Shown in pieces: positions 1-8,916 of a DNA stretch of 64,000 bases. How positions within the stretch are numbered: the first letter of the stretch is position 1; the number at the start of each line of letters is the position of its first letter. The notes below the pieces were generated by a model. That model saw only the letters and a program-made list of their open reading frames with translations. It was not told where the DNA came from and ran no database searches. Source of the DNA: Nocardia sp. CY41 (GTDB lineage Bacteria; Actinomycetota; Actinomycetes; Mycobacteriales; Mycobacteriaceae); the NCBI RefSeq assembly GCF_009829325.1, contig NZ_VUOS01000022.1, positions 1 to 64,000 on the forward strand, in the 5' to 3' direction. The translations under genes were made by a program, and so were the position numbers.

Positions 1-60
1 GAAAATTAGCTGACAAAAAATGTCCGACCCTCCACACGGGGAGCGGAAGAGCCGGAACCA

Positions 61-120
61 AAATAATATTTGGCACTGACATTCATCGACACACTATTGA
101 GTTCTCAAAGAACACACGCA
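61..120 (-). promoter_or_regulatory. rRNA operon leader with boxA-like antitermination element
   Basis: Read on the minus strand, 88-117 gives a TTCTTTGAGAACTCAATAG core. This element is characteristic of the leader and spacer of actinobacterial rRNA operons and contains the boxA antitermination site. It lies downstream of two promoter-like sequences pointing the same way, so the 16S gene should begin just left of position 1. The 16S gene itself is not in the window. Confidence 0.8.
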
Positions 121-169
121 CACACATCCGGGCCAGTATCGACCAGACCTTCCGTGAGGCAACTTTCCC

Positions 170-198
170 AGTCTAACCAAGCAGTCAACCGAAGTCAA
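170..198 (-). promoter_or_regulatory. rRNA operon promoter, proximal
   Basis: On the minus strand TTGACT (193-198) and TAGACT (170-175) are separated by exactly 17 bases. The -10 is followed by GGGAAAGTTGCC. From memory this closely resembles mycobacterial rrn P1 promoters. It drives leftward transcription into the rRNA leader. Confidence 0.82.
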
Positions 199-327
199 GA
201 CTATCGGAAGATCCGCGTTGGACTGGGCTACCAGGCGCTCCTCGTCCTACCTCGTTTCCCGGTCCCGCTTGGCGTCTCCGCCTCGCTTCGGCTCCGGGTT
301 GGTGTCCGTGTCGCTCTGACTTGGACT

Positions 328-356
328 AAGTTACGCGGCGGAAAACGCTACGTCAA
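328..356 (-). promoter_or_regulatory. rRNA operon promoter, distal
   Basis: On the minus strand TTGACG (351-356) and TAACTT (328-333) are 17 bases apart. The site lies 158 bases upstream of the proximal promoter and points the same way. Tandem promoters are common before actinobacterial rRNA operons. No coding sequence is credible between 1 and 454, so the stretch is regulatory. Confidence 0.6.
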
Positions 357-414
357 ATCGCCTGGACCACCCGGCGTTTCCGCTGGTCAGAGGCCCGCGA
401 TCGCTGTGAAGGCC

Positions 415-444
415 GGCTTGAATCACACGGATGTGATTCAAGCC
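415..444 (-). terminator. Hairpin terminator after tyrS
   Basis: A perfect 13-bp inverted repeat (415-427 and 432-444) with a 4-base loop starts 11 bases beyond the tyrS stop. There is no T tract, as is usual for actinobacterial hairpin terminators. It separates tyrS from the rRNA promoters. Confidence 0.75.
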
Positions 445-454
445 ACCGCGATCG

Positions 455-1744
455 TCACACGCCTGCCCGCAGCACCCCGGCGAGGTTCTTCTTGCCGCGC
501 CGCAGCACCAGCCAGCGTCCGTGCAGGTAGTCGGCGTCTTCCGGGGTCCACTCGATATCGGAGATCTTCACGTTGTTCACCGCGGCGCCACCTTCGTTCA
601 CCGCGCGCCTGGCGGCGCCGCGGCTCTCGGACAGGCCGGTCGCGACGAGCAGGTCCACGATGGTGTTCGGCTCGCCGGCCTTGATCTGCGCGACCTCACC
701 GTCGATCGCCGCTTCGCGCAACGCCGCGCCGAGGGTCGCCTCGTCGAGCTCGCGCAGTTCGCCGCGACCGAACAGCGCCTGACTGGCCAACTGGACCGCG
801 CGGGTGTGGGACTCCCCGTGCACCAAGGTGGTCATCTCGGCGGCGAGCCTGCGCTGCGCTTCCCTGGCGTGCGGGCGCTCCGCGGTCGCGCGCTCGAGCT
901 CGTCGAGTTCCGCGCGCGACAAGAAGGTGAACCAGCGCAGGTAGCGCACCACGTCGGCGTCCGCCGTGTTCACGAAGTACTGGTACCAGGCGTATGGGCT
1001 GGTCATCTCGGGATCGAGCCACAGGCTGCCGCCGCCGGTGGACTTGCCGAACTTCTTGCCGTCCGCGGAGGTCACCAGGGGAACGGTCAGGGCATGCACG
1101 GACGCGCCGTCCACCCGGCGGTTGAGTTCGACCCCCGCGATGATGTTGCCCCACTGGTCGGAGCCGCCGACCTGCAGGGTGCAGCCGTACTTGCGGCGCA
1201 ACTGCAGGTAGTCGTTGGCCTGCAGCAGCATGTAGCTGAACTCGGTGTAGGAGATGCCCTCGCCGTCCAGGCGCCGCTTGACGGTGTCGCGCGCCAGCAT
1301 GACGTTCACCGAGAAGTGCTTGCCGACATCGCGCAGGAAGTCGACGGCGCTCAGCGGGCCGGTCCAGTCCATGTTGTTCGCGATGACCGCTCCGGTCGGC
1401 GAGTCGTCCAGGTCCACGAAGCGCTCCAGCTGGGAGCGAATGCGATCGGCCCAGCTCGCGACCGTGTCGGTGGAGTTCATGGTCCGTTCGCCGACGTCGC
1501 GCGGGTCGCCGATGAGGCCGGTGGCCCCACCGGCCAGCACGATCGGGCGGTGGCCGGCGCGCTGGAACCGTTTCAGCGCGAGCAACGGCACCAGGTGACC
1601 GGCGTGCAAGCTGGCCGCGGTGGGATCGAAACCGGCATACAAGGTCAGCGGCCCGGCGGCCGCCGCCGCACGCAAGGCATCCAGGTCGGTGGACTGCGCG
1701 ATCAGACCGCGCCAGGTCAGTTCGTCGATGATGTCGCCGCTCAC
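455..1744 (-). CDS. tyrS: Tyrosyl-tRNA synthetase
   Basis: Charges tRNA-Tyr with tyrosine in the cytoplasm. The 429-residue product is the usual length. The class I ATP-binding signatures are visible: HAGH at residues 47-50 (HIGH variant) and KFGKS at 231-235 (KMSKS variant). The tyrosine-pocket segment GGSDQWGN is at 193-200. An S4-type RNA-binding domain occupies about 364-429 and ends in the basic stretch WLVLRRGKKN. The gene is the last of the minus-strand backbone before the rRNA operon and is followed by a strong hairpin. The neighbouring mpg matches the mycobacterial gene order. ATG start at 1744. Confidence 0.97.
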   Translation of the reverse strand: MSGDIIDELTWRGLIAQSTDLDALRAAAAAGPLTLYAGFDPTAASLHAGHLVPLLALKRFQRAGHRPIVLAGGATGLIGDPRDVGERTMNSTDTVASWADRIRSQLERFVDLDDSPTGAVIANNMDWTGPLSAVDFLRDVGKHFSVNVMLARDTVKRRLDGEGISYTEFSYMLLQANDYLQLRRKYGCTLQVGGSDQWGNIIAGVELNRRVDGASVHALTVPLVTSADGKKFGKSTGGGSLWLDPEMTSPYAWYQYFVNTADADVVRYLRWFTFLSRAELDELERATAERPHAREAQRRLAAEMTTLVHGESHTRAVQLASQALFGRGELRELDEATLGAALREAAIDGEVAQIKAGEPNTIVDLLVATGLSESRGAARRAVNEGGAAVNNVKISDIEWTPEDADYLHGRWLVLRRGKKNLAGVLRAGV

Positions 1745-2404
1745 GATGTCCTATCTTTCCGCACGAGGTCCGGGGCCTCGTGTGCACCTCAGTGTCACGG
1801 TGCGGTGCGGGTGGGTCGAACGATTTCGGCGAGTCGGTCCGCGATGTCGGCGGGAATCGTTCGCACAGTCGACACGGGGGGCGATCGCGGTCGAGTACCG
1901 CTGTCGAGACGGCGCAAGGCTGCCTACGAGCGGCACAGCAGCGATCAGGACGTCGGGGCACTGTCGCGCGAGCCGAAGTTCGCCGGTGAACGAGAACCTC
2001 GGTCACCGGTGGCGGCCCCGGCTGGGCTGGTCGCGGGCCATGAGCTCGCCCGGGTTCGATACGACCGAGCGCCGACCAGCGAGCGCGGCGCACGACCTCC
2101 ACGAGTGCTCGGCAGGCGCACCGATCCGAACGGCCCAGGTGTCTGCGGATCGCCCCAACGCCGGTGACCGAAGTCCACCGGCCGTCCGCGTTGCACGTGC
2201 GGTCAGCTCGACAGCGTTTCTCCACCGCAGAGAGGCCACAGGGTGCGATCGAGCACCTTGCCCGGACGAACTACTGCGATGCGTTTCCGGCGATGGCGGT
2301 CATCCCTCTGTCCTTCAGCTCGATCGCGCCGGGTCGATGGCACGTTCCTCCGATGGGACGAGCCGCCGCGCACGTCGAGCGGCGGCGGAACTTCCTCCGC
2401 CTCG
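1745..2404. other. 660-base stretch between mpg and tyrS without a convincing gene
   Basis: mpg and tyrS are close neighbours in relatives, but here 660 bases separate them. Open frames exist on both strands, but they overlap each other, have arginine- and serine-rich composition and match no family I recognise. There is a short inverted repeat at about 1984-2009 (CGGTGA/TCACCG). The stretch probably holds the tyrS promoter and perhaps a decayed gene. Confidence 0.4.
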
Positions 2405-3046
2405 TCAGGCCGACTTCGTCGCGGGCAGCGGAGCACGCGGGCTGCGCCGGTAGACCGACACCGCTCGCGACTCCGGCAGCCAGAAACGCCACGGCACATC
2501 CGCCGCGCTGCTGACGCCGACCCGCGGACCGCTCGCGATCTCGGCCGTCCGCACCGGACTGCGCAGCTCCAGCCGGATCGATGACGACGGGTCGAACAGG
2601 CGAGTTCCGTAGTCGTTCAAAGTGATTCCCAGCGCGCTGCCGAGATTGCCAGGGCCCCGGGCCAAGTCGAGATCGGATCGAGCCCCCGGCCGCCGCGCGC
2701 GCACTGCTTCGAGGCCCTCGATGACCTCGCCGGAGCGGATCAGCGCAGCACTGGCGACTCCGTCCGGCCCGCTCGTCACATTGATGCAGGTGTGCATGCC
2801 GTAGCTGAGATAGACGTACAGCACACCGGCCGGGCCGAACATCACGTCATTGCGCTTGGTCCGCCCGCGACCGGAATGCGAAGCCGGATCGGGCCACGGC
2901 CCCGCCGGGTCTCCCCCGTAGGCCTCTACTTCGACGATCCGCACACCGACCGGACCCGACCACAAGGTCGCCCCGAGCAAGCGCCGGGCGGCGGCCGGCG
3001 GTTCGACGGCAAGTTCCTCGACAGAGTGGGCACACACAGCCGCCAT
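2405..3046 (-). CDS. mpg: 3-methyladenine DNA glycosylase (AAG/MPG family)
   Basis: Removes alkylated purines from DNA as the first step of base excision repair. The 213-residue protein has the family hallmarks: the IVEVEAYGG segment with its catalytic glutamate near residue 40, DPASHSGRGRTKRN, and the YLSYGMHTCINVT strand near residue 80, followed by ARGPGNLGSALGI. ATG start at 3046. It lies upstream of tyrS on the same strand, matching Rv1688-Rv1689 order from memory. Confidence 0.92.
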   Translation of the reverse strand: MAAVCAHSVEELAVEPPAAARRLLGATLWSGPVGVRIVEVEAYGGDPAGPWPDPASHSGRGRTKRNDVMFGPAGVLYVYLSYGMHTCINVTSGPDGVASAALIRSGEVIEGLEAVRARRPGARSDLDLARGPGNLGSALGITLNDYGTRLFDPSSSIRLELRSPVRTAEIASGPRVGVSSAADVPWRFWLPESRAVSVYRRSPRAPLPATKSA

Positions 3047-3100
3047 TCTCCTCGACGGCTACGACAAGGGTTCGCCCAGCCGCTCGGCGACCGCTCCCCT

Positions 3101-3230
3101 TTCGGCGTGGCCGGTCGCGCCACGAGAAGCGACACCGAGGTACGCCACACCCGTGGTCGCCCTTTTGCTGTCGGCATGACCGGTAGCGCCACGAGAAGCC
3201 ACACCGACGTACGACGCATTCGTGTTCGAT
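3101..3230. repeat. Imperfect tandem duplication, 69-base period, upstream of mpg
   Basis: Two copies of about 62 bases (3102-3163 and 3171-3232) share GCCACGAGAAG followed by CACACCGA-like and GTACG blocks. They fill most of the 213-base gap between ltrA and mpg. The duplication would place two related blocks in the mpg 5' region. Function unknown. Confidence 0.7.
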
Positions 3231-3259
3231 CTCGCTATCGGTACATCGACCGAACGCGG

Positions 3260-4405
3260 TCAGAAGTACGCGCTGTGCTCGCCGGACCGCAGGGTGAGCA
3301 GATCGTCGGCGATCACGGCGACGTAGCCCACGACGACGATCGCGGCCAATTGCGCCCAGGACACCCAGTAGACGCCGATCGGCGTGGTCGCCGCGACCGC
3401 GAGCGCCGCGAGCAGGCGTGCCCAGGGGCGCGGCAGTCGCAGGACGAGACGGAACGAGAACTGGCCGAGGAAGTACAGCGCGACGCCGCCGGAGAGCGCC
3501 GCGGCCACGGCGACCGAGGTCGCTTCGTGACCGTGGGCGATGCTCATCTGGATGCCCGCCGCGGCCACGATGACGCCGACCAGCAACGGGTACAGGGCAT
3601 AGCCGTAGGCCAGCACGGCAGGCCGGGAGCGTTCCCGGTCCGGCACCGCGGCCAGGGCGTGCTCCCCTCGCTCGTCGTCGACGCCGAAGTACGCCCACCA
3701 CAGGACGTAGGCCAGGCCGAGGCCCAGCCCCACGGTGGCGATGAGCTGCACGGTGATCTGTTCACCGGCCAGACCGGCGCCGATGGCGACGATGGATTCG
3801 CCGATCGCGACGATCACGACCAGGCCGTGGCGCTCGCAGAAGTGACTGGCGCGGACCACGAAGTCCCCGGTGTCGACGAGGTAGGGGCTGATCACCTGGA
3901 CCACGAAGGCGGTCCCCCAGCACGCGTACTGCGCCCAGCCGTGCACGAATCCGCCCGCCAGCACGAGGGCGGCGGCCACCGCGTTCAGTGGACCGATCCG
4001 CCGGATGGCGTTCGTCGCCGATGCGCCGCCCGCCGAGGCGAACAGCGCGGTGTGCACGGCGTTGACCAGGACGTATCCGAACCCGAAGGCGATGCCGGTG
4101 CCGTGGAACGCGTCGGGGATCGCCAGGGCCAGCACGAAGAACGCGAACATGCCGACCAGCAGCCAGGTGCGCCGGGTCGTGCTGTTCGGCGCGACCTCGT
4201 TGGTGAGCCAGACGTAGCCGGAGTACATCCACCAGATCAACCCGAACAACAGCGCCACCTGGGCGAGCGCCTGCCAGCCCGGATGGTGTGTGTAGACGTG
4301 CGACAGCTGAGTGATGGTGAGGACGAAGACGAGATCGAAGAACAGTTCGAGCGTCGAGGCCCGCACCTGGCCGCCGTCGGCGGACAGGGCGCTCTGGTTG
4401 GTCAC
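3260..4405 (-). CDS. LtrA-family (low temperature requirement A) membrane protein
   Basis: A polytopic membrane protein of 381 residues with the family opening ASTLELFFDLVFVLTITQLSH near residue 15 and about ten hydrophobic segments. The paired sequences SHFCERHGLVVIVAIGESIVAIG and WWAYFGVDDERG are typical of LtrA proteins; their function is unsettled. I chose the GTG at 4405 because the conserved region starts about 15 residues later, although the frame stays open much further. It is divergent from the multicopper oxidase, with a 204-base gap in which I found no clear metal-responsive operator. Confidence 0.88.
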   Translation of the reverse strand: MTNQSALSADGGQVRASTLELFFDLVFVLTITQLSHVYTHHPGWQALAQVALLFGLIWWMYSGYVWLTNEVAPNSTTRRTWLLVGMFAFFVLALAIPDAFHGTGIAFGFGYVLVNAVHTALFASAGGASATNAIRRIGPLNAVAAALVLAGGFVHGWAQYACWGTAFVVQVISPYLVDTGDFVVRASHFCERHGLVVIVAIGESIVAIGAGLAGEQITVQLIATVGLGLGLAYVLWWAYFGVDDERGEHALAAVPDRERSRPAVLAYGYALYPLLVGVIVAAAGIQMSIAHGHEATSVAVAAALSGGVALYFLGQFSFRLVLRLPRPWARLLAALAVAATTPIGVYWVSWAQLAAIVVVGYVAVIADDLLTLRSGEHSAYF

Positions 4406-4609
4406 GGCTGGGAGCCTAGAACGGCCGTCGCCGCGCCGCTGGAAGACCGGCCAGTCTGTTCCATTCGGCAGGAGATGGACCGAGGGCGCCGATGGTTCGA
4501 CTGCCGGCACACCCCGAAAGGTCACGCCACCGGCCTCGGGGGCGTATCGGGGAGGAAATCGGGATGGTTCCGGATGTGGTGCGGGAGTGCGGATTTCTAC
4601 CGTCGGTCC

Positions 4610-6124
4610 ATGTCTTCGGATGCCCGGCCGCGCAGGCGGCTGCTCGTGGTTGTCGTCTGCCTCGCGACCTTGCCGATCCTGATCATCGGCGGCGTCGCCT
4701 GGATATACGCCGGTGCGGTCGTATCCACCGTCGGCGAGACGGAATTCCGGAACGAACTCGCCATCCCTCCGCTGGCTCCGTCGCGGGTCGGCGCCGACGG
4801 CACGCGCACGTTCGAACTCGACATGCGCGCCGGGCAGCGCGAATTCCTCCCCGGCCGCGCCACGCCGACCTGGGGGTTCAACGGCGACTACCTCGGTCCG
4901 ACGCTGCGGGCGCGGCGCGGGGAGACGGTAGCGGTCACCGTGCGCAACACGCTGCCGGAGGCTTCCACCGTGCACTGGCACGGCATGCACCTGCCCGCGG
5001 CGATGGACGGCGGGCCGCACCAGATGGTGGCGCCCGGCACCACTTGGACGCCGCAATGGACCGTCGACCAACCCGCCGCGACGCTGTGGTACCACCCCCA
5101 TCCGCACGGCGCGACCGAAGCCCACGTGCGCCGGGGACTGGCGGGCATTTTCCTGCTCGACGACGACGTGTCCAGCACGCTCGCCCTTCCCTCGCATTAC
5201 GGCGTGGACGACCTGCCGGTGATCGTGCAGGACGTGAAATTCGACGGCGCGGCCTTCGACTCCGCGCATGAGATATTCCGCGACGTCGGGTTCCTCGGCG
5301 ATCGGACCATGGTCAACGGAACGTTCGCGCCGTACCGGAACGTCGGCGACGAGCTGGTCCGGCTGCGCCTGCTCAACGCATCCACCGCACGGGTCTACAC
5401 CTTCGAATTCGCCGGCGGGCGACCGTTCGCGCTCGTCGCCACCGACGGCGGCCTGCTGGAACGACCGAGCACGCAGGATCGGTTGCGGCTGTCGCCGGGT
5501 GAGCGGGCCGAGATCGTGGTGCGGATGCGGCCGGGCGAGCGCACCGTGCTCCGCAGCGGCGAACTCGACGCCGGACTCGACTTCTGGACCCAGCGTTTCG
5601 CCGGCGGCGACGACACCTTCGACGTCCTCGAATTACGCGCGGCCGATACGCTGCGGCCGTCACCGGAACTGCCCGCGCTCTTGGCCTCGTCCGCGCCGCC
5701 GGACGGCGGTGACGCGGTCCGGGAACGGCAATTCGACCTGAATCTGGCCGGGATCAACGGCACCCCGATGGCCATGGATCGCATCGATTTCGCGGTCACG
5801 CGCGGCGCCACGGAGATCTGGGTGGTGCGCAACAACGACGGCATGCCGCACAACTTCCACATCCACGACGTGCAATTCCGTGTGCTCGCGGTGGACGACG
5901 GCCCGGTGCCCGCGGCATCGACCGGTCCGAAGGACACCGTTTTCCTGCCGCCGAACGGCACGGTGCGACTGGCCATGCGGTTCGACGGCCCGGCCGATCC
6001 GGACGCCCCGTACATGTACCACTGTCATCTGCTCTGGCACGAGGACCTCGGAATGATGGGCCAATTCGTGGTCGTGGAGCCCGGACAGACCCCGGGAACG
6101 CCACCCGCGCACCACGGCCACTGA
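4610..6124 (+). CDS. Membrane-anchored multicopper oxidase
   Basis: A three-cupredoxin-domain oxidase that couples one-electron substrate oxidation to reduction of oxygen to water. The substrate cannot be read from sequence; laccase, bilirubin oxidase and cuprous oxidase activities are all possible. All copper sites are present: HWHGMH at 122-127, YHPHPHG at 161-167, HNFHIH at 414-419, and HCHLLWHEDLGMM at 471-483 with a Met axial ligand. Residues 10-33 form an uncleaved signal anchor, placing the catalytic part outside the membrane. The 504-residue length is normal. Upstream in-frame sequence is open but has no relation to the family, so I place the start at the ATG at 4610, just before the anchor. 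The C-terminus ends in a His-rich tail. Confidence 0.93.
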   Translation: MSSDARPRRRLLVVVVCLATLPILIIGGVAWIYAGAVVSTVGETEFRNELAIPPLAPSRVGADGTRTFELDMRAGQREFLPGRATPTWGFNGDYLGPTLRARRGETVAVTVRNTLPEASTVHWHGMHLPAAMDGGPHQMVAPGTTWTPQWTVDQPAATLWYHPHPHGATEAHVRRGLAGIFLLDDDVSSTLALPSHYGVDDLPVIVQDVKFDGAAFDSAHEIFRDVGFLGDRTMVNGTFAPYRNVGDELVRLRLLNASTARVYTFEFAGGRPFALVATDGGLLERPSTQDRLRLSPGERAEIVVRMRPGERTVLRSGELDAGLDFWTQRFAGGDDTFDVLELRAADTLRPSPELPALLASSAPPDGGDAVRERQFDLNLAGINGTPMAMDRIDFAVTRGATEIWVVRNNDGMPHNFHIHDVQFRVLAVDDGPVPAASTGPKDTVFLPPNGTVRLAMRFDGPADPDAPYMYHCHLLWHEDLGMMGQFVVVEPGQTPGTPPAHHGH

Positions 6125-6141
6125 TTCCGCGCACATCGCTC

Positions 6142-6202
6142 TTGCCTGTTCCGCGCGGGCGCGCTAAATTCATCGCATAGTGAATTCAACACTCGATGAA
6201 TT
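6142..6202 (+). promoter_or_regulatory. Promoter and 36-bp concentric palindrome controlling the ABC/TetR operon
   Basis: TTGCCT (6142-6147) and TAAATT (6165-6170) are 17 bases apart. Overlapping the -10 is a palindrome with outer arms AATTCATCG (6167-6175) and CGATGAATT (6194-6202) around a central TGAATTCA (6181-6188). All share the same centre. The TetR gene at the end of the operon is the obvious candidate to bind it. Confidence 0.75.
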
Positions 6203-6211
6203 GAGGCGACC

Positions 6212-6943
6212 GTGTCGCAAGCCACCCCATCCCCCGCCGTCGAGGTGAAGAATCTGCGGGTCCACCGCGGCGGCCGCGAAGTACTGCACGACGTCTCGCT
6301 CACCATCCCGCGCGGATCGATCACCGGCCTGCTCGGCCCGTCCGGATGCGGCAAGACCACGCTGATGCGTGCCATCGTCGGCACTCAGATCATCGAATCG
6401 GGCGATGTCAGCGCACTCGGGCGCCCGGCGGGCTCGGCCGCCCTGCGCCACCTGATCGGCTATGTCACCCAGGCGCCGAGCATCTACAACGACATCAGCG
6501 TCCGCGAGAACGTCGCGTACTTCGCCGCGCTCTACGGCCGCGACCGCGCCGACGTCGACGACGCGATCACGGCGGTCGGCCTGACCGACCACGCCCAGCA
6601 GCGCGGTGACGAGCTGTCCGGCGGGCAGAAGACCCGCGCGTCCCTGGCCTGCGCGCTGGTCGCCCAGCCGCAACTGCTGGTGCTGGACGAGCCGACGGTC
6701 GGCCTGGATCCGGTGCTGCGCGTCGAATTGTGGAAGCAGTTCCACGAGCTGGCCGCGAACGGGACCACGCTGCTGGTGTCCAGTCACGTCATGGACGAGG
6801 CCGAGCACTGCGACCGGCTGCTGCTGATGCGCGAGGGGCAGTTGCTCGCCCAGCTCAGTCCCGACGAACTGCGCACGCAGACCGGTGAGCAGAACCTCGA
6901 GACCGCCTTCCTCACCCTGATCACGATGGGACAGAACGCATGA
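6212..6943 (+). CDS. ABC-2 type exporter, ATP-binding subunit
   Basis: Powers export through the membrane partner encoded next. Walker A is GPSGCGKTT at residues 42-50, the signature LSGGQ is at 135-139 and Walker B is LLVLDEPT at 155-162. Length 243 residues. GTG start at 6212, 9 bases after the operator. Its stop overlaps the permease start. The order ATPase, permease, TetR matches Rv1687c-Rv1686c-Rv1685c from memory. Substrate unknown; drug or lipid export is typical of this class. Confidence 0.93.
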   Translation: MSQATPSPAVEVKNLRVHRGGREVLHDVSLTIPRGSITGLLGPSGCGKTTLMRAIVGTQIIESGDVSALGRPAGSAALRHLIGYVTQAPSIYNDISVRENVAYFAALYGRDRADVDDAITAVGLTDHAQQRGDELSGGQKTRASLACALVAQPQLLVLDEPTVGLDPVLRVELWKQFHELAANGTTLLVSSHVMDEAEHCDRLLLMREGQLLAQLSPDELRTQTGEQNLETAFLTLITMGQNA

Positions 6944-7734
6944 CCGCCCTCTCCGAAGCCGCGCCCCGGCGGACGCCGACGGTGCGCCCCTACGCCGCGA
7001 CCACCGGCCGCATCCTGCGGCAGCTGCGCAACGACCACCGCACCGTCGCGATGATCCTCGTGGTCCCCGCACTGCTGATGGCGCTGCTGTATTTCATCTA
7101 CAAGGACACGCCGACCAATCCGCTGAACCCGGTCTCGCTGTTCGATCGGGTGGGCATCAGCATGCTGGGCATCCTGCCGTTCATCGTGATGTTCCTGATC
7201 ACCGCGATCGCCATGCAACGCGAGCGGACCTCCGGCACGCTGGAGCGGCTGCTGTCCACGCCGCTGACGAAACTCGACCTGCTCGCCGGATACGGCACCG
7301 CGTTCTCGCTGGCCGCCGCCGCGCAGGCGGTCGTCGCCTGCCTGGTTTCGTTCGGCTTGCTCGGGCTCGACGCGGCGGGCAGCCCGAGCTGGGTGGTGCT
7401 GATCGCGGTGATCGACGCGGTGTGCGGTGTGGCGCTGGGGCTGCTGGCAAGCGCCTTCGCGCGCACCGAATTCCAGGCCGTACAGTTCATGCCGGTCGTG
7501 GTCGCGCCGCAAATCTTCCTGTGCGGCTTACTCGTTCCCCGCGGCCAGCTGCCCGATTGGCTGGAGGTGATCAGCAACGTGATGCCGCTGAGCTACGCGG
7601 TCGACGCGCTGCAACAAGTTTCGACGCATCCGGAGGTCACCGGCGAGATGTGGCGCGATCTGGCCATCGTCGCCGGATTCGCGATCGTCGCCTTGTGCCT
7701 GGGCGCGGCCACGCTACGACGGCGGACCACATGA
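6940..7734 (+). CDS. ABC-2 type exporter, permease subunit
   Basis: A 264-residue membrane protein with six hydrophobic segments and the ABC-2 pattern: RERTSGTLERLLSTPLTK after the second segment, and PLSYAVDALQQV before the last. Overlaps the ATPase gene by four bases (ATGA) and the TetR gene by four bases, so the three are translationally coupled. Confidence 0.92.
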   Translation: MTALSEAAPRRTPTVRPYAATTGRILRQLRNDHRTVAMILVVPALLMALLYFIYKDTPTNPLNPVSLFDRVGISMLGILPFIVMFLITAIAMQRERTSGTLERLLSTPLTKLDLLAGYGTAFSLAAAAQAVVACLVSFGLLGLDAAGSPSWVVLIAVIDAVCGVALGLLASAFARTEFQAVQFMPVVVAPQIFLCGLLVPRGQLPDWLEVISNVMPLSYAVDALQQVSTHPEVTGEMWRDLAIVAGFAIVALCLGAATLRRRTT

Positions 7735-8375
7735 CGGCAGGCCATGGTTCCGGCGGCGCCGAGCGGCCTGCCCGCACGGGCCGCCGACCGGGGCAATCCG
7801 GCGCCCGCGAGGCCATCCTCGCGGCCGCCCGCGCGCGTTTCGCCGACGTGGGCTTCGACAAGACGTCGGTGCGCGCCGTCGCCACCGACGCCGGGGTGGA
7901 TCCTGCGCTGGTGCACCACTACTTCGGCACCAAACAGCAGCTCTTCGCCGCAGTGGTGGACTTCCCGGTGGACCCCGAGGCGACACTGCGCACCATCGAG
8001 GCCGCGCCGTTGGACAACTTGGGCGAGACCATCATTCGTGCGGTGCTCGGGGTGTGGGATTCGCCCGCAGGGCCGGGTGTGGTCGCCGTGGTGCGCAGCA
8101 TCCTGGCAGGCAACGACGACCCGTCCCTGGCCAGGAGGTTTCTGTTGGAGGTCGTTCTGGAACGCGTCCGCGTGCGCATCGCCACCCCGCAGGACGACGG
8201 CCGGGTCCGGATCGGCCTGGTCGCGTCCCAGATGATCGGCGTGCTGGTGGGACGCAAGATCGTCGGGGTGGAACCCCTGGCCTCGATGCCCGCCGCCGAC
8301 CTGGTCGCGGCGGTGGGCCCGACGCTGCAGCGCTATCTGACCGGCGACATCGGCGCGGAGTCGACACCCCGCTGA
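7731..8375 (+). CDS. TetR-family regulator of the ABC exporter
   Basis: 214 residues. The N-terminal helix-turn-helix is clear at about residues 25-70 (AILAAARARFADVGFDKTSVRAVATDAGVDPALVHHYFGTK, quoted here only by its ends AILAAARARF and VHHYFGTK). The remainder is the ligand-binding domain with the TetR_C-like MIGVLVGRKIVG helix. The start at 7731 overlaps the permease stop (ATGA). Third gene of the operon, so it probably represses its own operon through the palindrome at 6167-6202. Confidence 0.9.
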   Translation: MTAGHGSGGAERPARTGRRPGQSGAREAILAAARARFADVGFDKTSVRAVATDAGVDPALVHHYFGTKQQLFAAVVDFPVDPEATLRTIEAAPLDNLGETIIRAVLGVWDSPAGPGVVAVVRSILAGNDDPSLARRFLLEVVLERVRVRIATPQDDGRVRIGLVASQMIGVLVGRKIVGVEPLASMPAADLVAAVGPTLQRYLTGDIGAESTPR

Positions 8376-8406
8376 CCGCGCCGCTCACCGTGGCGCGCCG
8401 GGGCCG

Positions 8407-8916
8407 TTACTCCACGACTTCGACGACGTCACCAGGCCACAGGTACTCGTAGAACGCCTTGGCTCCCTCGTGGGTCATCCGGACGCAGCCGTGCGACTTC
8501 TTTTCGATCGGGCCGACGTGGAAGGCGATGTCACCGTTGAAGAAGGTCGCGTACGGCATCGGAGCGTTGTGCATCGTGCTCCAGTGGAACTCTTTCTTGA
8601 ACGACACGTGGAAAACCCCGGGCGGCGTCTCGTATCCAGGCATTCCGTGCGAAATCGGCGTGGGGCCGTAGACCACCTTGCCCTCGTCCATCAGCCAGGC
8701 CTCGTCGGTGGACAGCCGCATGCACGCACGGGCCGCCGTGGAGCACGGCGCGACGGGAGGCGGGGGCGGAATCAACGCGGGCATACCGGGGATGTCCGGG
8801 CCACCGGGCCAGAGCGGTTCGGCCTGGGCGGGCACCGCCATGGTGAATCCCGCCGCCGCGACTCCGAAGGCAATCGCACATCGAGCTGTCCAGTTACGTA
8901 AACGCGTATCGCTCAT
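8407..8916 (-). CDS. Secreted L,D-transpeptidase (YkuD domain)
   Basis: Forms or remodels peptidoglycan crosslinks outside the membrane. A 169-residue precursor with a signal peptide (residues about 10-32, predicted cleavage after AQA). A proline-rich linker (PPPPP near 50) precedes the YkuD domain. The catalytic motif SHGCVRM is at 141-147, with Cys144 as nucleophile and the HVG strand at 133-135. It is a minimal, single-domain form. Start ATG at 8916, preceded by AGGTCGGGA. Convergent with the TetR gene. Confidence 0.92.
   Translation of the reverse strand: MSDTRLRNWTARCAIAFGVAAAGFTMAVPAQAEPLWPGGPDIPGMPALIPPPPPVAPCSTAARACMRLSTDEAWLMDEGKVVYGPTPISHGMPGYETPPGVFHVSFKKEFHWSTMHNAPMPYATFFNGDIAFHVGPIEKKSHGCVRMTHEGAKAFYEYLWPGDVVEVVE

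Noticed and set aside
2045..2075. tRNA-like GGTTCGAT sequence
   Set aside because: The flanking bases do not form a T stem, and no acceptor or anticodon arm can be drawn.
1745..2404. T-box or other riboswitch upstream of tyrS
   Set aside because: No T-box sequence or anti-terminator could be found, and tyrS T-boxes are not usual in actinobacteria.
2792..4609. 606-codon N-terminal extension of the multicopper oxidase
   Set aside because: Overlaps mpg and ltrA on the other strand and shows no family sequence; the signal anchor begins just after the ATG at 4610.
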